Shown piece after piece: positions 22,057 through 33,644 of a stretch of 64,000 nucleotides of DNA (positions are counted from its first letter, which is position 1; each line of letters opens with the position of its first letter). Under the pieces are notes generated by a model. The model searched no databases. It was given only the letters and a program-made list of their open reading frames with translations, and was not told the origin of the DNA. The position numbers were made by a program, and so were the translations under genes. Origin of the DNA: Apodemus sylvaticus. Taxonomy: Eukaryota > Chordata > Mammalia > Rodentia > Muridae. The stretch is from the NCBI RefSeq assembly GCF_947179515.1, contig NC_067488.1, positions 31,128,039-31,192,038 of the forward strand. Direction: 5' to 3'.

Positions 22057-24029
22057 TAATGGGTCAGCTAATTTGGTGGAGAGAGTTTCAAGCTATGGCA
22101 CAGTAATTCCTGTGTGATTTTTAACTAAGTTTACAATAAAGAATCAGGAAAAGAAGGATTTGGAAAACATGCTATCAGGCCTCAAAGCGAGTTGCTTGAA
22201 AGTTAGATAAGGAGGGGCTGTCTATTTGTTAAAGATATTAACACAGTTTAAAAGAAGGCAATCCTTTTATAAAGTGAAGATAGAAAAGATGTTTTGACAG
22301 AGCTTCAGAAACAAGCTAGACTATATGAATTTCAGGATTCAGAGTGTAAAACTATAAACTTACTTGAAAGGCTTCATCTTGAGAAGAGAGAATCATAGTT
22401 ATGCCCCGAATGTCTAGGGAAACTGTTTTCCTGGGTTCACCTGCCCAGGCCTTGAGAGTTCTTTACAGGTATGGTCCAAGGGAGCCTGACTACTGCTCAG
22501 GATGATGTTCCACATGAGATTGGTTTTGTAGGCATATAGAGCACAAGCAGTTATTGCTCATTGAGGCTTTTACTCTAACCAAAGGGATGCTTAGTGGACC
22601 AACCCATGTGTAGGGTAGGGTCATAGTTCTTATAAGAAGGTCTTGAAAGCATGATAGGTAAAGATATGATGATGAAACATGAGATTCAGTGATGACCTCT
22701 ATATAATGTAGATGCTAGAAATGTGAAATGTATGCTGAGTAAAGCTATAGGTCCTAAGTAGAGCTAGCCCAATACAGGGAGGCCCATGTGGTCTGAAAGC
22801 AGCAGATTCCAAGGGTAAAGATGTCAAAGCCCTTGGATCTTCACATGCCGATAGCACATGCCTTGGAGGATAGGAATAAACTGTATTATTTAATATTTAT
22901 CCTGGCATTTTGACATCATACTTTGGTTCCTCTCTCCTTTCTATACACATGTTCATTCCTTTTGAATATCAGTGTTTATGCTATTAATAACTTGGAAGCC
23001 TGTAACTTTCTTTTTTTAATTTTATAAGGATACACAACTATGAGTTTAAATCAGAAAAGACTTTTGTCTGGGACTTTTGAGCAATGATGTAGTTGTTAGA
23101 AAAGTTAAGCTCAGCATGATGTGGCCACTGGCCTTTGGGGGTGAGGGAGGTTGTTACTCTTTAGATAGATGCGACTTCTGCAGGAAGATGTATAGGACGC
23201 TTGCTCTTAACCTGTGACCTTTTTTTGGGAAAACATGAGAACTTTAGAATATTGGAGAAAGAAGATCCCTGGAGGATAGGTCCATATGGATTTCTTGTCC
23301 CTAGCCCCCCTTACTCTGATGTTTAACCACTGTGCTATACGCTCTCCTGTCATGGTGATATGGACCATCAGAAACACTACGTCCAAATAACCTTTTCCTC
23401 CCTTAGGTTGTTCTCATAGGTAAGTTTGTCCAAGTGATTGAACCATAGCTAAAGCAGCCCTCAATAAAATATAACTGCTACAATATTACGTTATTGATTT
23501 CTATTACATATTCTCACCAGCAATAATTAAATAACCTCCAGTATAGAATTTTAAAACAAATCAAAGAATTGCTCAAAATGCCTGCTGTAAAGCTTTATCA
23601 TCTATCCACATATACAAACAAACAAAAATGTTTGTTACTATTGACCAGGAACTGCTGTTTGGTCTGGTTTCCCGCGTATAAGTGTATATCTTTCCCCTTC
23701 TATAAATTGCCCTGATTTGTGTAGTTACCACATCCTAACTGATTCACATCCAAAGCCAAGGTTTTACAGAAGCCAGAGGAGGAAAGCAGAAGAATGAAAA
23801 CATAAGGTCGTTTCATTCTGTAAATATGTCTTCCTGGTCAGGAACATGTCTTCAACAGAAGCTTTGATTTATGTGTCCAGTTTTCTGGCGATAGAAGGTG
23901 TGAAAGATTTGTCGTCTTGGATTTTTGAGGATCTAATTATTTACAATCTAAAAGTATGGCTCCACCTCCAAGGAATGATAGAGGGATGGTGTGTGAGGTA
24001 TCATGTTAATGGAAGGGCTACAAAAATCA
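22057..24029. other. Unique non-coding DNA
   Basis: No repeat family or gene feature recognised. Confidence 0.5.
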
Positions 24030-24380
24030 ATGGCAGGATCAGGGATGGGAGCCATTTAATCTCATTTTTGCTGCTGCCGATGCCAGCACATCCATCTTTC
24101 TCAAGAGTATGCACACAGCTCTATTAGGCACTGGATATGCTATAATTCTACTGTAATTGCAGTAGCATTATAAATTATAATCCTCATACTATTGACTGCA
24201 TGCACAGGAGCTCCGGTTCATGGCTCTCTGTTTTCTTCATGTGCAACCATTTATTTCTGGAGATGATACAAGAAGCTATGAGCAATAAATATGCCCACAT
24301 CTTCCTGTCACATGATTGGTCTGCTGTCAGCCTACGTGATCAGCTTTGTAAGAGCCTGAAATGAAATGCCTGAAGGAAGC
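24030..24380. other. Candidate conserved non-coding element (by composition)
   Basis: Unlike its surroundings, this stretch has balanced base composition, no simple repeats, several homeodomain-type TAATT/ATTA cores (for example ctgtaattgcag near 24151-24162 and ATAAATTATAATCC near 24170) and no repeat similarity. That texture is typical of vertebrate enhancers conserved between species. No conservation data are available here, so this is a guess from sequence texture only. Confidence 0.25.
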
Positions 24381-24913
24381 CTTGTGCTCTGTATGTAACA
24401 TCACTACTCTCTGGGTATGTAACCTTGTGAAGGTCACACTCCCTCCCTCAATTTAGTGCTACTTAAAGTCAGAGCATTAACTTGTATCACAGACTTTTAG
24501 GCACTGGCTGTTTTCTGGCTTCTTTTCTTCTCATTTTGGGGTGGCCATTTTGCATATTATATACAGGACTGATCTTTTTAAACATTTGCCCAGGCACAAT
24601 AAAAAGTCACGACATGCTGTTGGGGTAAAAGAAAAGTTTTACTGTTTTGGTGATACATGGAAATTGAAACTACACTTTTTTTTTCTTTTTTAGATATGGT
24701 TGCAGTAGGTTTATTTGGGATTTCTAAAGCTTCTGATTCATTTCCTTATCTCTCTTAAGAAATATAGCACTGGAAGCCATCTAGCACATAGCTGATAAAC
24801 TCCTGGCATGAGGTCTTGCGTATGTCTCTATTGTCATGTACAAATGCAGAAGCCTCATTCATAGGTATCCTGGGATGCATGGAGTCTGAGGGCCTCTAGT
24901 TAGACATACTTGC

Positions 24914-24921
24914 ATTTATTT

Positions 24922-24964
<43 letters not shown>

Positions 24965-24966
24965 TT
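24914..24966. repeat. (TTTA)n microsatellite, tail of a B1
   Basis: Tandem TTTA units, continuous with the 3' end of the minus-strand B1 to its right, and so probably grown from the SINE's A-rich tail. Confidence 0.9.
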
Positions 24967-25113
24967 GGTCTTGCAAGACAGGGTTTCTCTATATAACAGA
25001 GTGCTGGCTGTCCGCAAAGTCATTTGTAGACCAGACTGGCCTTGAACTCACAGAAATCTGTCAGTTTCCATCTCCCAAATGCTGGGATTTAAAGTGTATA
25101 CCAGGACATCTGG
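24967..25113 (-). mobile_element. B1 SINE
   Basis: The minus strand reads as a 7SL-derived B1. The core CACTTTAAATCCCAGCATTT is followed by GAGTTCAAGGCCAGTCTGG (RNA polymerase III B-box region) and AGAGAAACCCTGTCTTGCAA, then the A-rich tail. About 147 bp, close to full length (B1 is usually about 140 bp), with moderate divergence and a degraded 5' end. Confidence 0.93.
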
Positions 25114-25184
25114 TTTAGAAGAAACTATTTAGAGGCTCCTGAAATTTTAAACTATATCATCACAATAAGGATTATGGATTAAAC

Positions 25185-25202
25185 TTTTTTTTTTTTTTTT
25201 TT
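25185..25202. repeat. Poly-T tract (18 T)
   Basis: Run of T with no recognisable retroelement body on its right side. Confidence 0.9.
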
Positions 25203-25645
25203 GCCTTCCATTGATAACCTTGACCCCGCAAGTATGCTTAGGATCAAACTTCCATTACTTTTCAAAAACATCAGGTTTCAGGCAACATTGTCTTATGTAT
25301 CTCTCTTTCCCTTTATTTCTTGGAAGTTCTATAAACTTTAGGAAGTTAGATTGTCCTGCAAGAAGTAGTTCCCTGGGGGCAGGTTGTTGGGCGGGACTTT
25401 GTCCTTGGTCCCTTTTTCTTACTCCTTTTGTTATCTGTCTGTCATGCATTGAGTTTCTCCACCAAACTTTTTCCTCCCTGAGGGGTTGCCCTCTCAGAAC
25501 CCATGAGCCCATGTACACCTTTCTTCCTCTCAGGTTATTTTCTTCCCAGCACAGGATATTCATACCATATCATCTCTTCTTAATCTCCAGGTTTTTTTTT
25601 TTTCTGGTTTTAAAGTCCATGGTTAGACAACAAATCATGGAATTA

Positions 25646-25878
<233 letters not shown>

Positions 25879-25950
25879 AGCTTGGAATTGAACCCAGGCT
25901 TCACTCATACTAGGAGAGCATTATAGCCACTAAGTTGTATGTGACTCCTA
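25879..25950 (-). mobile_element. ID SINE (BC1-related), diverged
   Basis: The minus strand reads ACTTAGTGGCTATAATGCTC (A-box region), then CTAGTATGAGTGAAGCCTGG and GTTCAATTCC (B box), then AGCTG running into (GAAA)n. This is the order of the rodent ID element derived from tRNA-Ala/BC1. It is about 72 bp long, with its 3' tail expanded into the CTTT tract. Confidence 0.75.
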
Positions 25951-25962
25951 TTTACTCTAAAG

Positions 25963-26390
25963 TACTTTTGTACAGAGCCATATTGGGGCAGTCTTGCACT
26001 TGGTCAGAGTTTGACTTTGGTCAAGGTTAACTTCTCCCAGTTAGCCAGGATTCTGCTCCACTTAGGGTGGAGCGCACGTAGTAAAGGTTAAGTTCATTGT
26101 TCTTCCTGGTATAGGGATTCCTGAATTAAACAGGTGACCCACCCAGCTGCCGGAGCAGTCAAGACGAAGACCTCCAAGAGAAGCTAGACAACTTCCACCG
26201 GAACTCAGCCTGGAGTCTGGGGGGAGGGTTTGCCCAAACTGTTAAAAGGTCCGGCGCCATTAAAGTTTACTGCTTTGATCAGTGAACATTGACTTAGCCG
26301 TACGGTCTTTTCGCCGCTCTTCCCTATGACCCCAAAATTCTCTCAACAGGTAACCCAGTTTACATGTAGCTGCTGGCGGCTACATACTTT
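25963..26390 (+). mobile_element. Solo LTR of an endogenous retrovirus with 6-bp target duplication
   Basis: The LTR proper is 25969-26384 (416 bp). It begins TGTA and ends TACA, so it has the canonical TG...CA termini and a 4-bp inverted repeat. It is bracketed by TACTTT (25963-25968 and 26385-26390). A 6-bp duplication is typical of class II (ERVK-type) rodent retroviruses. An ATTAAA polyadenylation hexamer lies at 26259-26264, followed by a GC-richer R/U5-like segment, which sets plus orientation. There is no internal retroviral sequence on either side, so it is a solo LTR left by LTR-LTR recombination. I do not recognise the family. Confidence 0.82.
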
Positions 26391-27057
26391 TATGACCTTG
26401 TCCCTTTGGTTTTGAGAAAAGTTACTGTATCCCTTTTTGAGAAATACTCAACCCCTAAGGGCAATCTCTGTCTACCTTAGGCTTTCTTTATATAAGAGCA
26501 CATAGATTAGAGGATATAGAGCTAATTCTCCTAATTTTAGTAGAATTTTGGAAAGATGGCAATCTTTATCAGTCAGTGCTTACCTTAATGAAAACTGGGT
26601 TTGGCTTTCTGGGCCTTAGTCTTAAAAAGTAGCTGTCTTATCAAATACCTTGAGTAAAACTGGTAAGATAAAAAGAAATCAGTTTATATCTCATCTTCTT
26701 AAAACTGTTCATTTTCTTCACATCTTATTCATAGTAAATGATAAAGTTTTTAAAATAAGGTGTAATAGTATATTAATATTACCCCCTCCACTTCTACTTC
26801 CCACACATATTGCTTAATGTCCTGCAAATTTTGAACTCTATGTACTTTGTACACTCCCAGGACCTTTTGGCTATAAAACCTTCAGGGATTATTGTTCCTC
26901 CTTCCTGGAAGATTTGTATGCCTCTATCAAGTCTTCTAGGTCTCTGCTCACATGTCACAACTCCCTCCTGGCTCTATCCAAGGTAGCGAGTACTTTTTCT
27001 TGATAGTGTTTATATTACTTATAATGCTTTATTTTTCTTTGGATTGCCTGTTTCTTT
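26391..27057. other. Unique AT-rich DNA
   Basis: No feature recognised. Confidence 0.5.
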
Positions 27058-27486
27058 TTTACATTTTCTTTTATTTAAAAGATTATTTTCTCATAGAATA
27101 TATCCTGATTATAGTTCAACCTTCACTCTACTTCTCCCAAATCCTCTCCACCACCACTTCCTTCTGGATCCACCTCCCTTTCTCATTCTCATTAGAAAAG
27201 AACAGACTTTAAGAGATAACAACCAAAGAGGACAAAACAAAATATAGTAAGATGAAGGAAAAACCTATTGTGATGAAGTTGGACATGGCAACCCAGCAGA
27301 AGGGAAAGAAAGAGTTGATGCAAGAATCAGAGACCCCATTATTCTCACAGTAAGAAGTTCTCGAAAAAGACTAAGCTAATAGCTATAACATATTTGTTGC
27401 AGACAAGTTGTAGACCCACATGAGCCCTGTTCTTGCTGTTTCAGTCTCTGTGAGCTCATATGTACCCTGCTTACATGATTCAGAGG
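27058..27486 (-). mobile_element. Old Lx-type LINE-1, 3' UTR segment 1
   Basis: From a T-rich end near 27058 the plus strand follows, from memory, the complement of a long Lx-type L1 3' UTR. Recognisable phrases are caacccagcagaagg, agagaccccattattctcac and cagtctctgtgagctc. The same 3' UTR resumes after the inserted LTR-like element at 27831. Diverged and non-coding. Confidence 0.7.
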
Positions 27487-27830
27487 GCCTTTGTATTAAT
27501 TAGGGTTTTGTCAGTTAGAAGAGACACCATGACCATGACAGTCCTTATAAAAGGAAATATTTAATTGAGGCTGGCTTATAGTTTCTGAAGTTTAGTCCAT
27601 TATCATCATGGCAGGAAACATGGCATTGGAGAAGGAGCTGAGAGCATCTGGATCTACAGATAGCAGAAGGAGACTTTCTCATACAGGACATAGCTTGAGC
27701 TAGATGATTTTTAACAAGGCTACACCTATTCTAACGAGGCCATACTTCCTAATAGTGCTACTCTCTGTGGGCTATGCATTTAAACATAAGAGTCTATGGG
27801 GGCCATGCCTTTTAAAACTACCACAGCCTT
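27487..27830. mobile_element. LTR-like insertion with 5-bp target duplication inside the old L1
   Basis: The segment 27492-27825 (334 bp) begins TGTATTAATTAGGG and ends ACTACCACA (TG...CA). It is flanked by GCCTT at 27487-27491 and 27826-27830. The L1 3' UTR text reads across the insertion once one GCCTT is removed, which supports a discrete insertion. The sequence resembles a very common murine dispersed repeat (phrases gacaccatgaccatgac, catcatggcaggaaacatgg). A 5-bp duplication fits ERVL/MaLR-type LTRs; the family name is not certain. Confidence 0.65.
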
Positions 27831-28789
27831 GTTCTCCTGGTAGCCTCCATCCCCTTTGCCTCTTATACCCTACCTTCTTCCTCTTCAGTGTTCTCAGAGC
27901 TCTGAGGGGAGGGATTTGGTAGCAATCTCCAATTTAGACTCTCTCTCTACATAATGTCTGGCTGTGTGTCTCTGCATCTCTTCCCGTGTACTGCCAGAGG
28001 AAGTGTCTCTGAAGATGCCTGCATAAGGTACTGATCTATGAATATAGCAGATTATCATTGGGAATCATTTTATTGATATTTATTCATTTATTTAAGATAA
28101 GTAGTGTTTGGTTTTACTCTAGTTCCCTAGACAGGATATTTAGTCCTTGGTTCTTGATTATTCAAGCAGTGTCAGGTATGAGTTCCTTCTTGTGGAGTGG
28201 CTTTAAGTCAATTTAGACATTGGTTGACTGACTTCCACAAGTTCTGTGCCACCATTGCCCTCATATATTATGAAGAAGGCAGGACAGATTGTATGGTTTT
28301 GTGACTAGCTTGGTGACCATGTTTCTCTTTCAGTGCCTTGTATTGCACCTTCCTGCTCCAAAGAAATGAGAACATAGGGGTGAGGACTCTAAATAGCTAC
28401 CAGCTCAACTTCTCCATCTTCAGTGAGTTATGTGAGTGTTAGCCTTAGCAGTGGGACTGTGCTGTCCTTTAGAGGAGAGTCACCTTTTGTCTTATCATCA
28501 GCTTGGGTTATTTGAGGGTTTCTTTGGCACCCTCTTGGACAACAACTCAATCGGATGCAACTCAGCACCACCACTGGGAGCCTCTCCTGGCTGCAAGAAA
28601 TGGCCAATTGAGACTCAATAGCCTCCACTCCTGGAAGTTCTTATTAGTATAATCTTCTTAGATTCCAGGAAGTTTGCACTGTACTAGGTTTTTGCACTAC
28701 ACTGAAATGCCTCCTTAATTTTGGCCATCTCTCCCAGTACTCTCTTTCGATCTCCTATCTCCTGACTTGACCCCCAATCCCTAACCCCA
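27831..28789 (-). mobile_element. Old Lx-type LINE-1, 3' UTR segment 2
   Basis: Continuation of the L1 3' UTR after the insert. Recalled landmarks include gagctctgaggggaggga, ataatgtctggctgtgtgtc, caagcagtgtcaggtatgag and ccttaattttggccatctc. Long, non-coding and diverged. At about 28790 the sequence jumps to ORF2 endonuclease-region sequence. Confidence 0.7.
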
Positions 28790-30065
28790 CATGCCCTCAC
28801 TTTGATTATTTCTTGCCATATATTCCTCTTGGTTGTGCTTACTTCTTTTTGTTCCAGAGATTTCAGGTGCATTTTTAATTTGCTAGTGTAGGATCTCTCC
28901 GATTATTTCAGGTAGGCACTTGATGCCATGAGCTTTCCTTTTAGCACCACTTTCATTTTGTCATGTAAGTTTGCATATGCTGTCTAATATATTTTACTGA
29001 ATTCTAGACAGTCTTTAATTCCCTTCTTTATTTCTCTCTTGGCCAATTTCTCATTCAGTAGACAGTTGTTTGGTCTCTATGAATTAGTAACATTCTTGTT
29101 GTTTCGGTTTTTGATATCCAAATTTATTCTATGGTAGTCTGGTAGGATTCAGGGAGTTATTTCAATGTTCTTGAATCTTTTCACACTTGATTTTTTTCTG
29201 AGTATACGGTCAATTTTGGAGAAAGTTCCAATAGATAAGAAGGTATATTCTTTTATGTTTGGGTGAAATGCTTTATAAATATCTGTTAGATTAATTTGCT
29301 TTATGTCTGTTGGTTTCATTGATAAGAATAGGGTATTGAAGTCTCCTAGTATCAGTGTGTGCGGGCTATGTGGTTTAAGTTGTAGTAGTGTTTCTTTTTA
29401 TTGTTACTGTCACTATTGGTGGTGGTGGTAGTTGTAGTGATGATGGTGGTGTATGAGAGTGATTGAGTGTGTAAGTTTGTGTGTTTGTACTTCTCTTCAT
29501 TTTATTTTCCTGGTATAAGATTATTTCTTGTGTTTTTATATGTGCAGCTAACCTCCTTAGGTTGGAGTTTTCTATCTAACACCACATGTAGGGCTGGATT
29601 TATAGATATATTTTGCTTAAATTTGATTTGGTCATGGAATACCTTATTTTCTTCATCTATGGTGATTGAAAGATTTGCTGGGTATAGTAATGTGGGCTAA
29701 CATCTGTGGTATCTTAGAGTCTGCAAGACATCCATACAGTCATTCTGGCTTTTAGAGTCTCCAATGACAATTCAGGTATAATTCTAATAGGTCTGGCTTT
29801 ATTTGTTACTTCATCTTCTTTTTTCTTGAAGCTTTAAATATTTCTTCATCATTCTGTATATTTAGTGCTTTGATTATTATGTGGGTAGAAGATTTTCTCT
29901 TCTGGTTCAATCTATTTAGTGTTATATATAATTCTTGTACCTTTATTCTCACCTCTTGTTTTAGGTTAGGAAAACTTTATTCTATGATTTTGTTGAAAAC
30001 ATTCTCTGATCCTTTGAACTATGTTTTCTTTTGATTCTCTGATATTATCATTTCATTTAGAATGT
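28790..30065 (-). pseudogene. Old LINE-1 ORF2 N-terminal and ORF1 C-terminal remnants
   Basis: The minus strand carries diverged ORF2 endonuclease-region sequence (28790-29440) and, after a short low-complexity (TGG)n patch near 29418-29450, ORF1 C-terminal sequence (29590-30000). The ORF1 part is recognisable by comparison with the full-length copy at 42.05-42.5 kb (the gggctggatttatagata, catggaataccttattt and ttgctgggtatagtaatgtg complements). Many stops and frameshifts are present. ORF2 from the RT onward is missing between this and the 3' UTR, either by deletion or because two elements abut. Confidence 0.75.
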
Positions 30066-30586
30066 CTGTTTTGATGTGCAACTCTACTTTCTACAATGAA
30101 GGTTTATAAAGATGGAGATTTATGTCTGTTCACCATTATATGCTCAATGTTTAGAATAGTGTCTTAGACATAAGTGTCTTAGACAAAAAGGAATTACCAA
30201 GACATTCTAATGCATAAATGCTTAAACCAGGAAGAAAATTTTTCTTTAGTTCCTATTATACTTCTATCTATCTTATAGCCTTTCTGTTTATACATGAAGT
30301 AATTCACATAATCAAGTTACTTTAATTATGTGAAATATTAGATTGAAGCAATTCCCTTTAAACATATGACTCATCAAATGTTCTTTATGCATAGACAAGC
30401 ATTGTACTTGTTCAATGATTTATTTTTTACTGCTATTCATTTCTCTAGTCTTTTAACATTATCCCCTCTTCCCTTCATGGTCTCCCTCCCCCCTCTTTTT
30501 ACCCTCACTCTGCCCTTTACCTTTCACCTCTCTTTTCATCCACTCATAGTCTTATTGCATCCTTTATAAGATATGTGACTTCTGTG

Positions 30587-30651
<65 letters not shown>

Positions 30652-30708
30652 CCGTTCTCTCTCCTCCTTCTCCTCTTCCTCCTCCTCCTCCTCTTTCTCC
30701 TCCTCCTT
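30587..30708. repeat. (CT)n followed by (CTC)n polypyrimidine repeat
   Basis: About 65 bp of CT dinucleotides, then CTC/CTT triplets to 30708. All-pyrimidine strand. Confidence 0.95.
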
Positions 30709-30972
30709 AAGGTAAGACAGCTCTGCTTCTCCCAGCTTTATCTTTGCTTAGCTATATTACCTTATTTTTAACCTCTTCCTATTGTTTACCTGTGTTTTAC
30801 TCGAGCTGTGATGCTTCTATTTGTAGTTTTATTAACAATTAAGGAAAAGAAGTCATGAATTTGAGAGAAAGCAAGGGTGTATACAGAAGGGCATAGAAGG
30901 ATGAAAAATAAGCTGGAAAATAATACAATTAAAATATAATTAAATTATTATTTAAAAAACATGTAACCATTT

Positions 30973-31185
30973 GAGGAAATGGCTTCGTGGTTAAGATCAT
31001 TGGCTGTTCTTCCAGAGGGTCTGACTTCAAATCCTGGTACCCATGTGGCAACTTATTATTATCTGTAACTCTAGTTCCAGGGACTCCGAGTACTCTTCTG
31101 GCTTCTGCCATCAGACACACAAGGGGTATATAGACATATATGCACTTGTACATATAAAATGGTAATATAAATTTTAAAACAGCCA
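30973..31185 (+). mobile_element. B3/B2-type SINE
   Basis: tRNA-derived SINE order: ggcttcgtggttaagatc (A-box region), ctgttcttccagagggtctg, then gacttcaaatcctggta (B box), then the body with tctgtaactctagttccagg and ctcttctggcttctgcc, ending in an A/T-rich tail near 31180. The longer body with the 'ctagttccagg' block fits B3 better than B2. Confidence 0.8.
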
Positions 31186-33528
31186 ATTACTTTATTAACA
31201 GATATCAATTTTCTTCTGATAGATGATTACCTCATTTTGCTTTTTTCCTCATTTATTAGTATAATAGTATTTTGAATTATTTTATTGTTCCTTTCATTAA
31301 TAATTTCTTGATAAAATAAATTTTTATAATACAAACTTTGTTCAGGATATTCTTATAAGTGGAGCAAACAACCAAAGCCTTCATACTTACAGGTTCTTTC
31401 TACATGGGTAGATTTTGCAATTTTTGAAAATATGACCGACCTGTGTGATTGAGAGTTGACCTGCATCTGCCTCTATCAAACTTACTTAGTTGGAAAGATA
31501 ATGGTTTTTATATTTTTGGTCATAAATGTCACAAGCAGGAAAGCACATGCTCTTTGAGTTCTGATGTGCTGTGTCATCTTGTCACCTCTACATATCTCTG
31601 CTTACATTTACGCGTCTCAATCTCCACTTCTTGTAAGCTTTTCATATGTATTTTATATATTGAGAAGGACACCATTATACAAGGCTTACTCAAATACAGG
31701 GTGAAACCTTTTCAAATTCTTCAAAATTCTTTTGATGCCTTTAAAACCTTGTTTCTCCAAAGCTAAGTGGAAAGTGCTGAATATCCTGCTTTGTTGAAGG
31801 AGAAATAGCTGCTCCTTGTATTTGACTATTTTAAATTCTCATTAGAATTCTCTAGAGAATAACGTGGGCAACTTTACTCAACTTTTGTATATGTTCTGAA
31901 GTTTTTGAACTAGGGATACTTGGATAGTTCCTTCCCCTACCACAGACTTCTATAAAAAGATAATCTAAAAATAGAATTGTGAAGAATTCATTCTGCTATT
32001 GAGAGAAGTACCATGTCCTATGTTTGCAGAAGCTTTTGCTTTTAAAAAAGGCGATGCTTTCTTGTGGTCCTCGAACATGACCTTTGACCTGGAGGGTCCA
32101 TAGCGACATCTTTCCTAACATATCACTTGATAGATAAGGAAACAAAGTGAAGGATCTGAAAGTACCTTTTCAGTGACATAGTGTTGATCATGAGAGAGGC
32201 CATATGTCAAAATGAGTCAGAGGGTGTAGGTCAAGCCAGATTCTGGCATCCCATACAGACAATGCACACCAATGTGAAGGGTTCCTGTGTTGTCTGCACC
32301 ACTCTGGTTCATGTACTTTCCCTTACCTTTAAGGTTAAAAGTAAAAGAGGGAATCTGGGGGAGGAAACTGTTCCAATAGGAGGGTCCCAGCATATCTTGC
32401 TAGTAAGCATATCTTTCCTTACTGTGGGCTCCAGAATGTTGGTCTTTTAGGTCCCTCTCACAGGAACCTACCTAGATGATCAGAGATTTTTGTCAGATCT
32501 TATAGGATGGTAAAAATTCCTAGACTTTTGTCTTCTATGGACTTGCTCCAAGGACTATTTTCAATCATATAACCCAGGAACAACAGGCAAAATCTAATTA
32601 TAAACTGTGACAGTTGATTCCCCATTTTTTCATTTTCTTTTGTATGTGTCTTTCTTAGCAAAGTGTAAAATGATTGGTTGGACTGTGATATGATCCATGG
32701 AGCCTATAAGCATGGTACGTAACATCCGCAAACTCACCATGGGCAGTATAACTCTTTGTACTATTCTGTAACACCCTCACTAAATGTAATTGAGAAGTTA
32801 CTATTGCATTGCCTGTGCATGCCAAACACTCTTCAGCATGGCACTAGGACAAATTATCCTAACTTTAATTCTAACCACGTAACTACTTAAGCAAAATCAT
32901 ATGCTTAATCACTTCCTAAAATTTTTTAGAGTGTTAGTTCAATCTGTGCAGCAGATGTTTTTTAAGATGTGTTGTTAGCTGGCCAGGGTAACTGTGGGCA
33001 TGCTTATATAATGACCACATTAGTAGTGTGAACAAATAGACTTCAATGGGTGTGTGCAAAGCAAGCAGGGCAGGGCAGTCTATAATGGAACCTCTCCTTG
33101 GGAAGGAAGTTGGCACCTGCTACTCTTTGAACATCACCATGGTAGATTACTCTCTCCTTCCAGTGTGCATTTTTAAGATAGGAATTTATGGCTTTAAATA
33201 ATCAAACAAACAACCTACTTTGTTGTGATCCTTTTAGCATTTTTAAGTTATTTCACTTATATTTTAAAATTATAATTACATAATTTCTCTTTTCCTTTTT
33301 ACCCTCAGATTCCAACCACCAAATGCTTCGCTACTGTCTTTCAAATGCATTGCCTCTTGTTTTTATTAATTTTTCTAGGCAGGAAAAATGGAGGGATATA
33401 TTATGAATATTCAATCGTAATGCTTGGACAGAAATTCAGATTCAGGATAATAACAAGATTAGAGACTGCTTCTCTGGGACAGAAGCAGGGCTTAACTGTA
33501 AAACATCTCATTTGCCTCCTCAGGACTG

Positions 33529-33530
<2 letters not shown>
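31186..33530. other. Unique AT-rich DNA
   Basis: No repeat family, RNA or coding feature recognised. The 105- and 89-residue frames at 31449-31766 and 32181-32450 lack any domain-like signature. Confidence 0.5.
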
Positions 33531-33566
<36 letters not shown>

Positions 33567-33580
33567 CATACACACATATA
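33531..33580. repeat. (TA)n with TACA transition
   Basis: About 30 bp of AT dinucleotides followed by TACATACATACACACATATA. Confidence 0.95.
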
Positions 33581-33644
33581 CTTTCTTTGGATATATTCTT
33601 TTGAGCATCATTAATGTTTTTTAGCACAGGAAGGACACACCCAG

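Noticed and set aside
33531..33580. Palindromic TA repeats here and at 45.95-46.01 and 61.65-61.70 kb as functional hairpins
   Set aside because: Simple microsatellites; palindromy is automatic for alternating TA.
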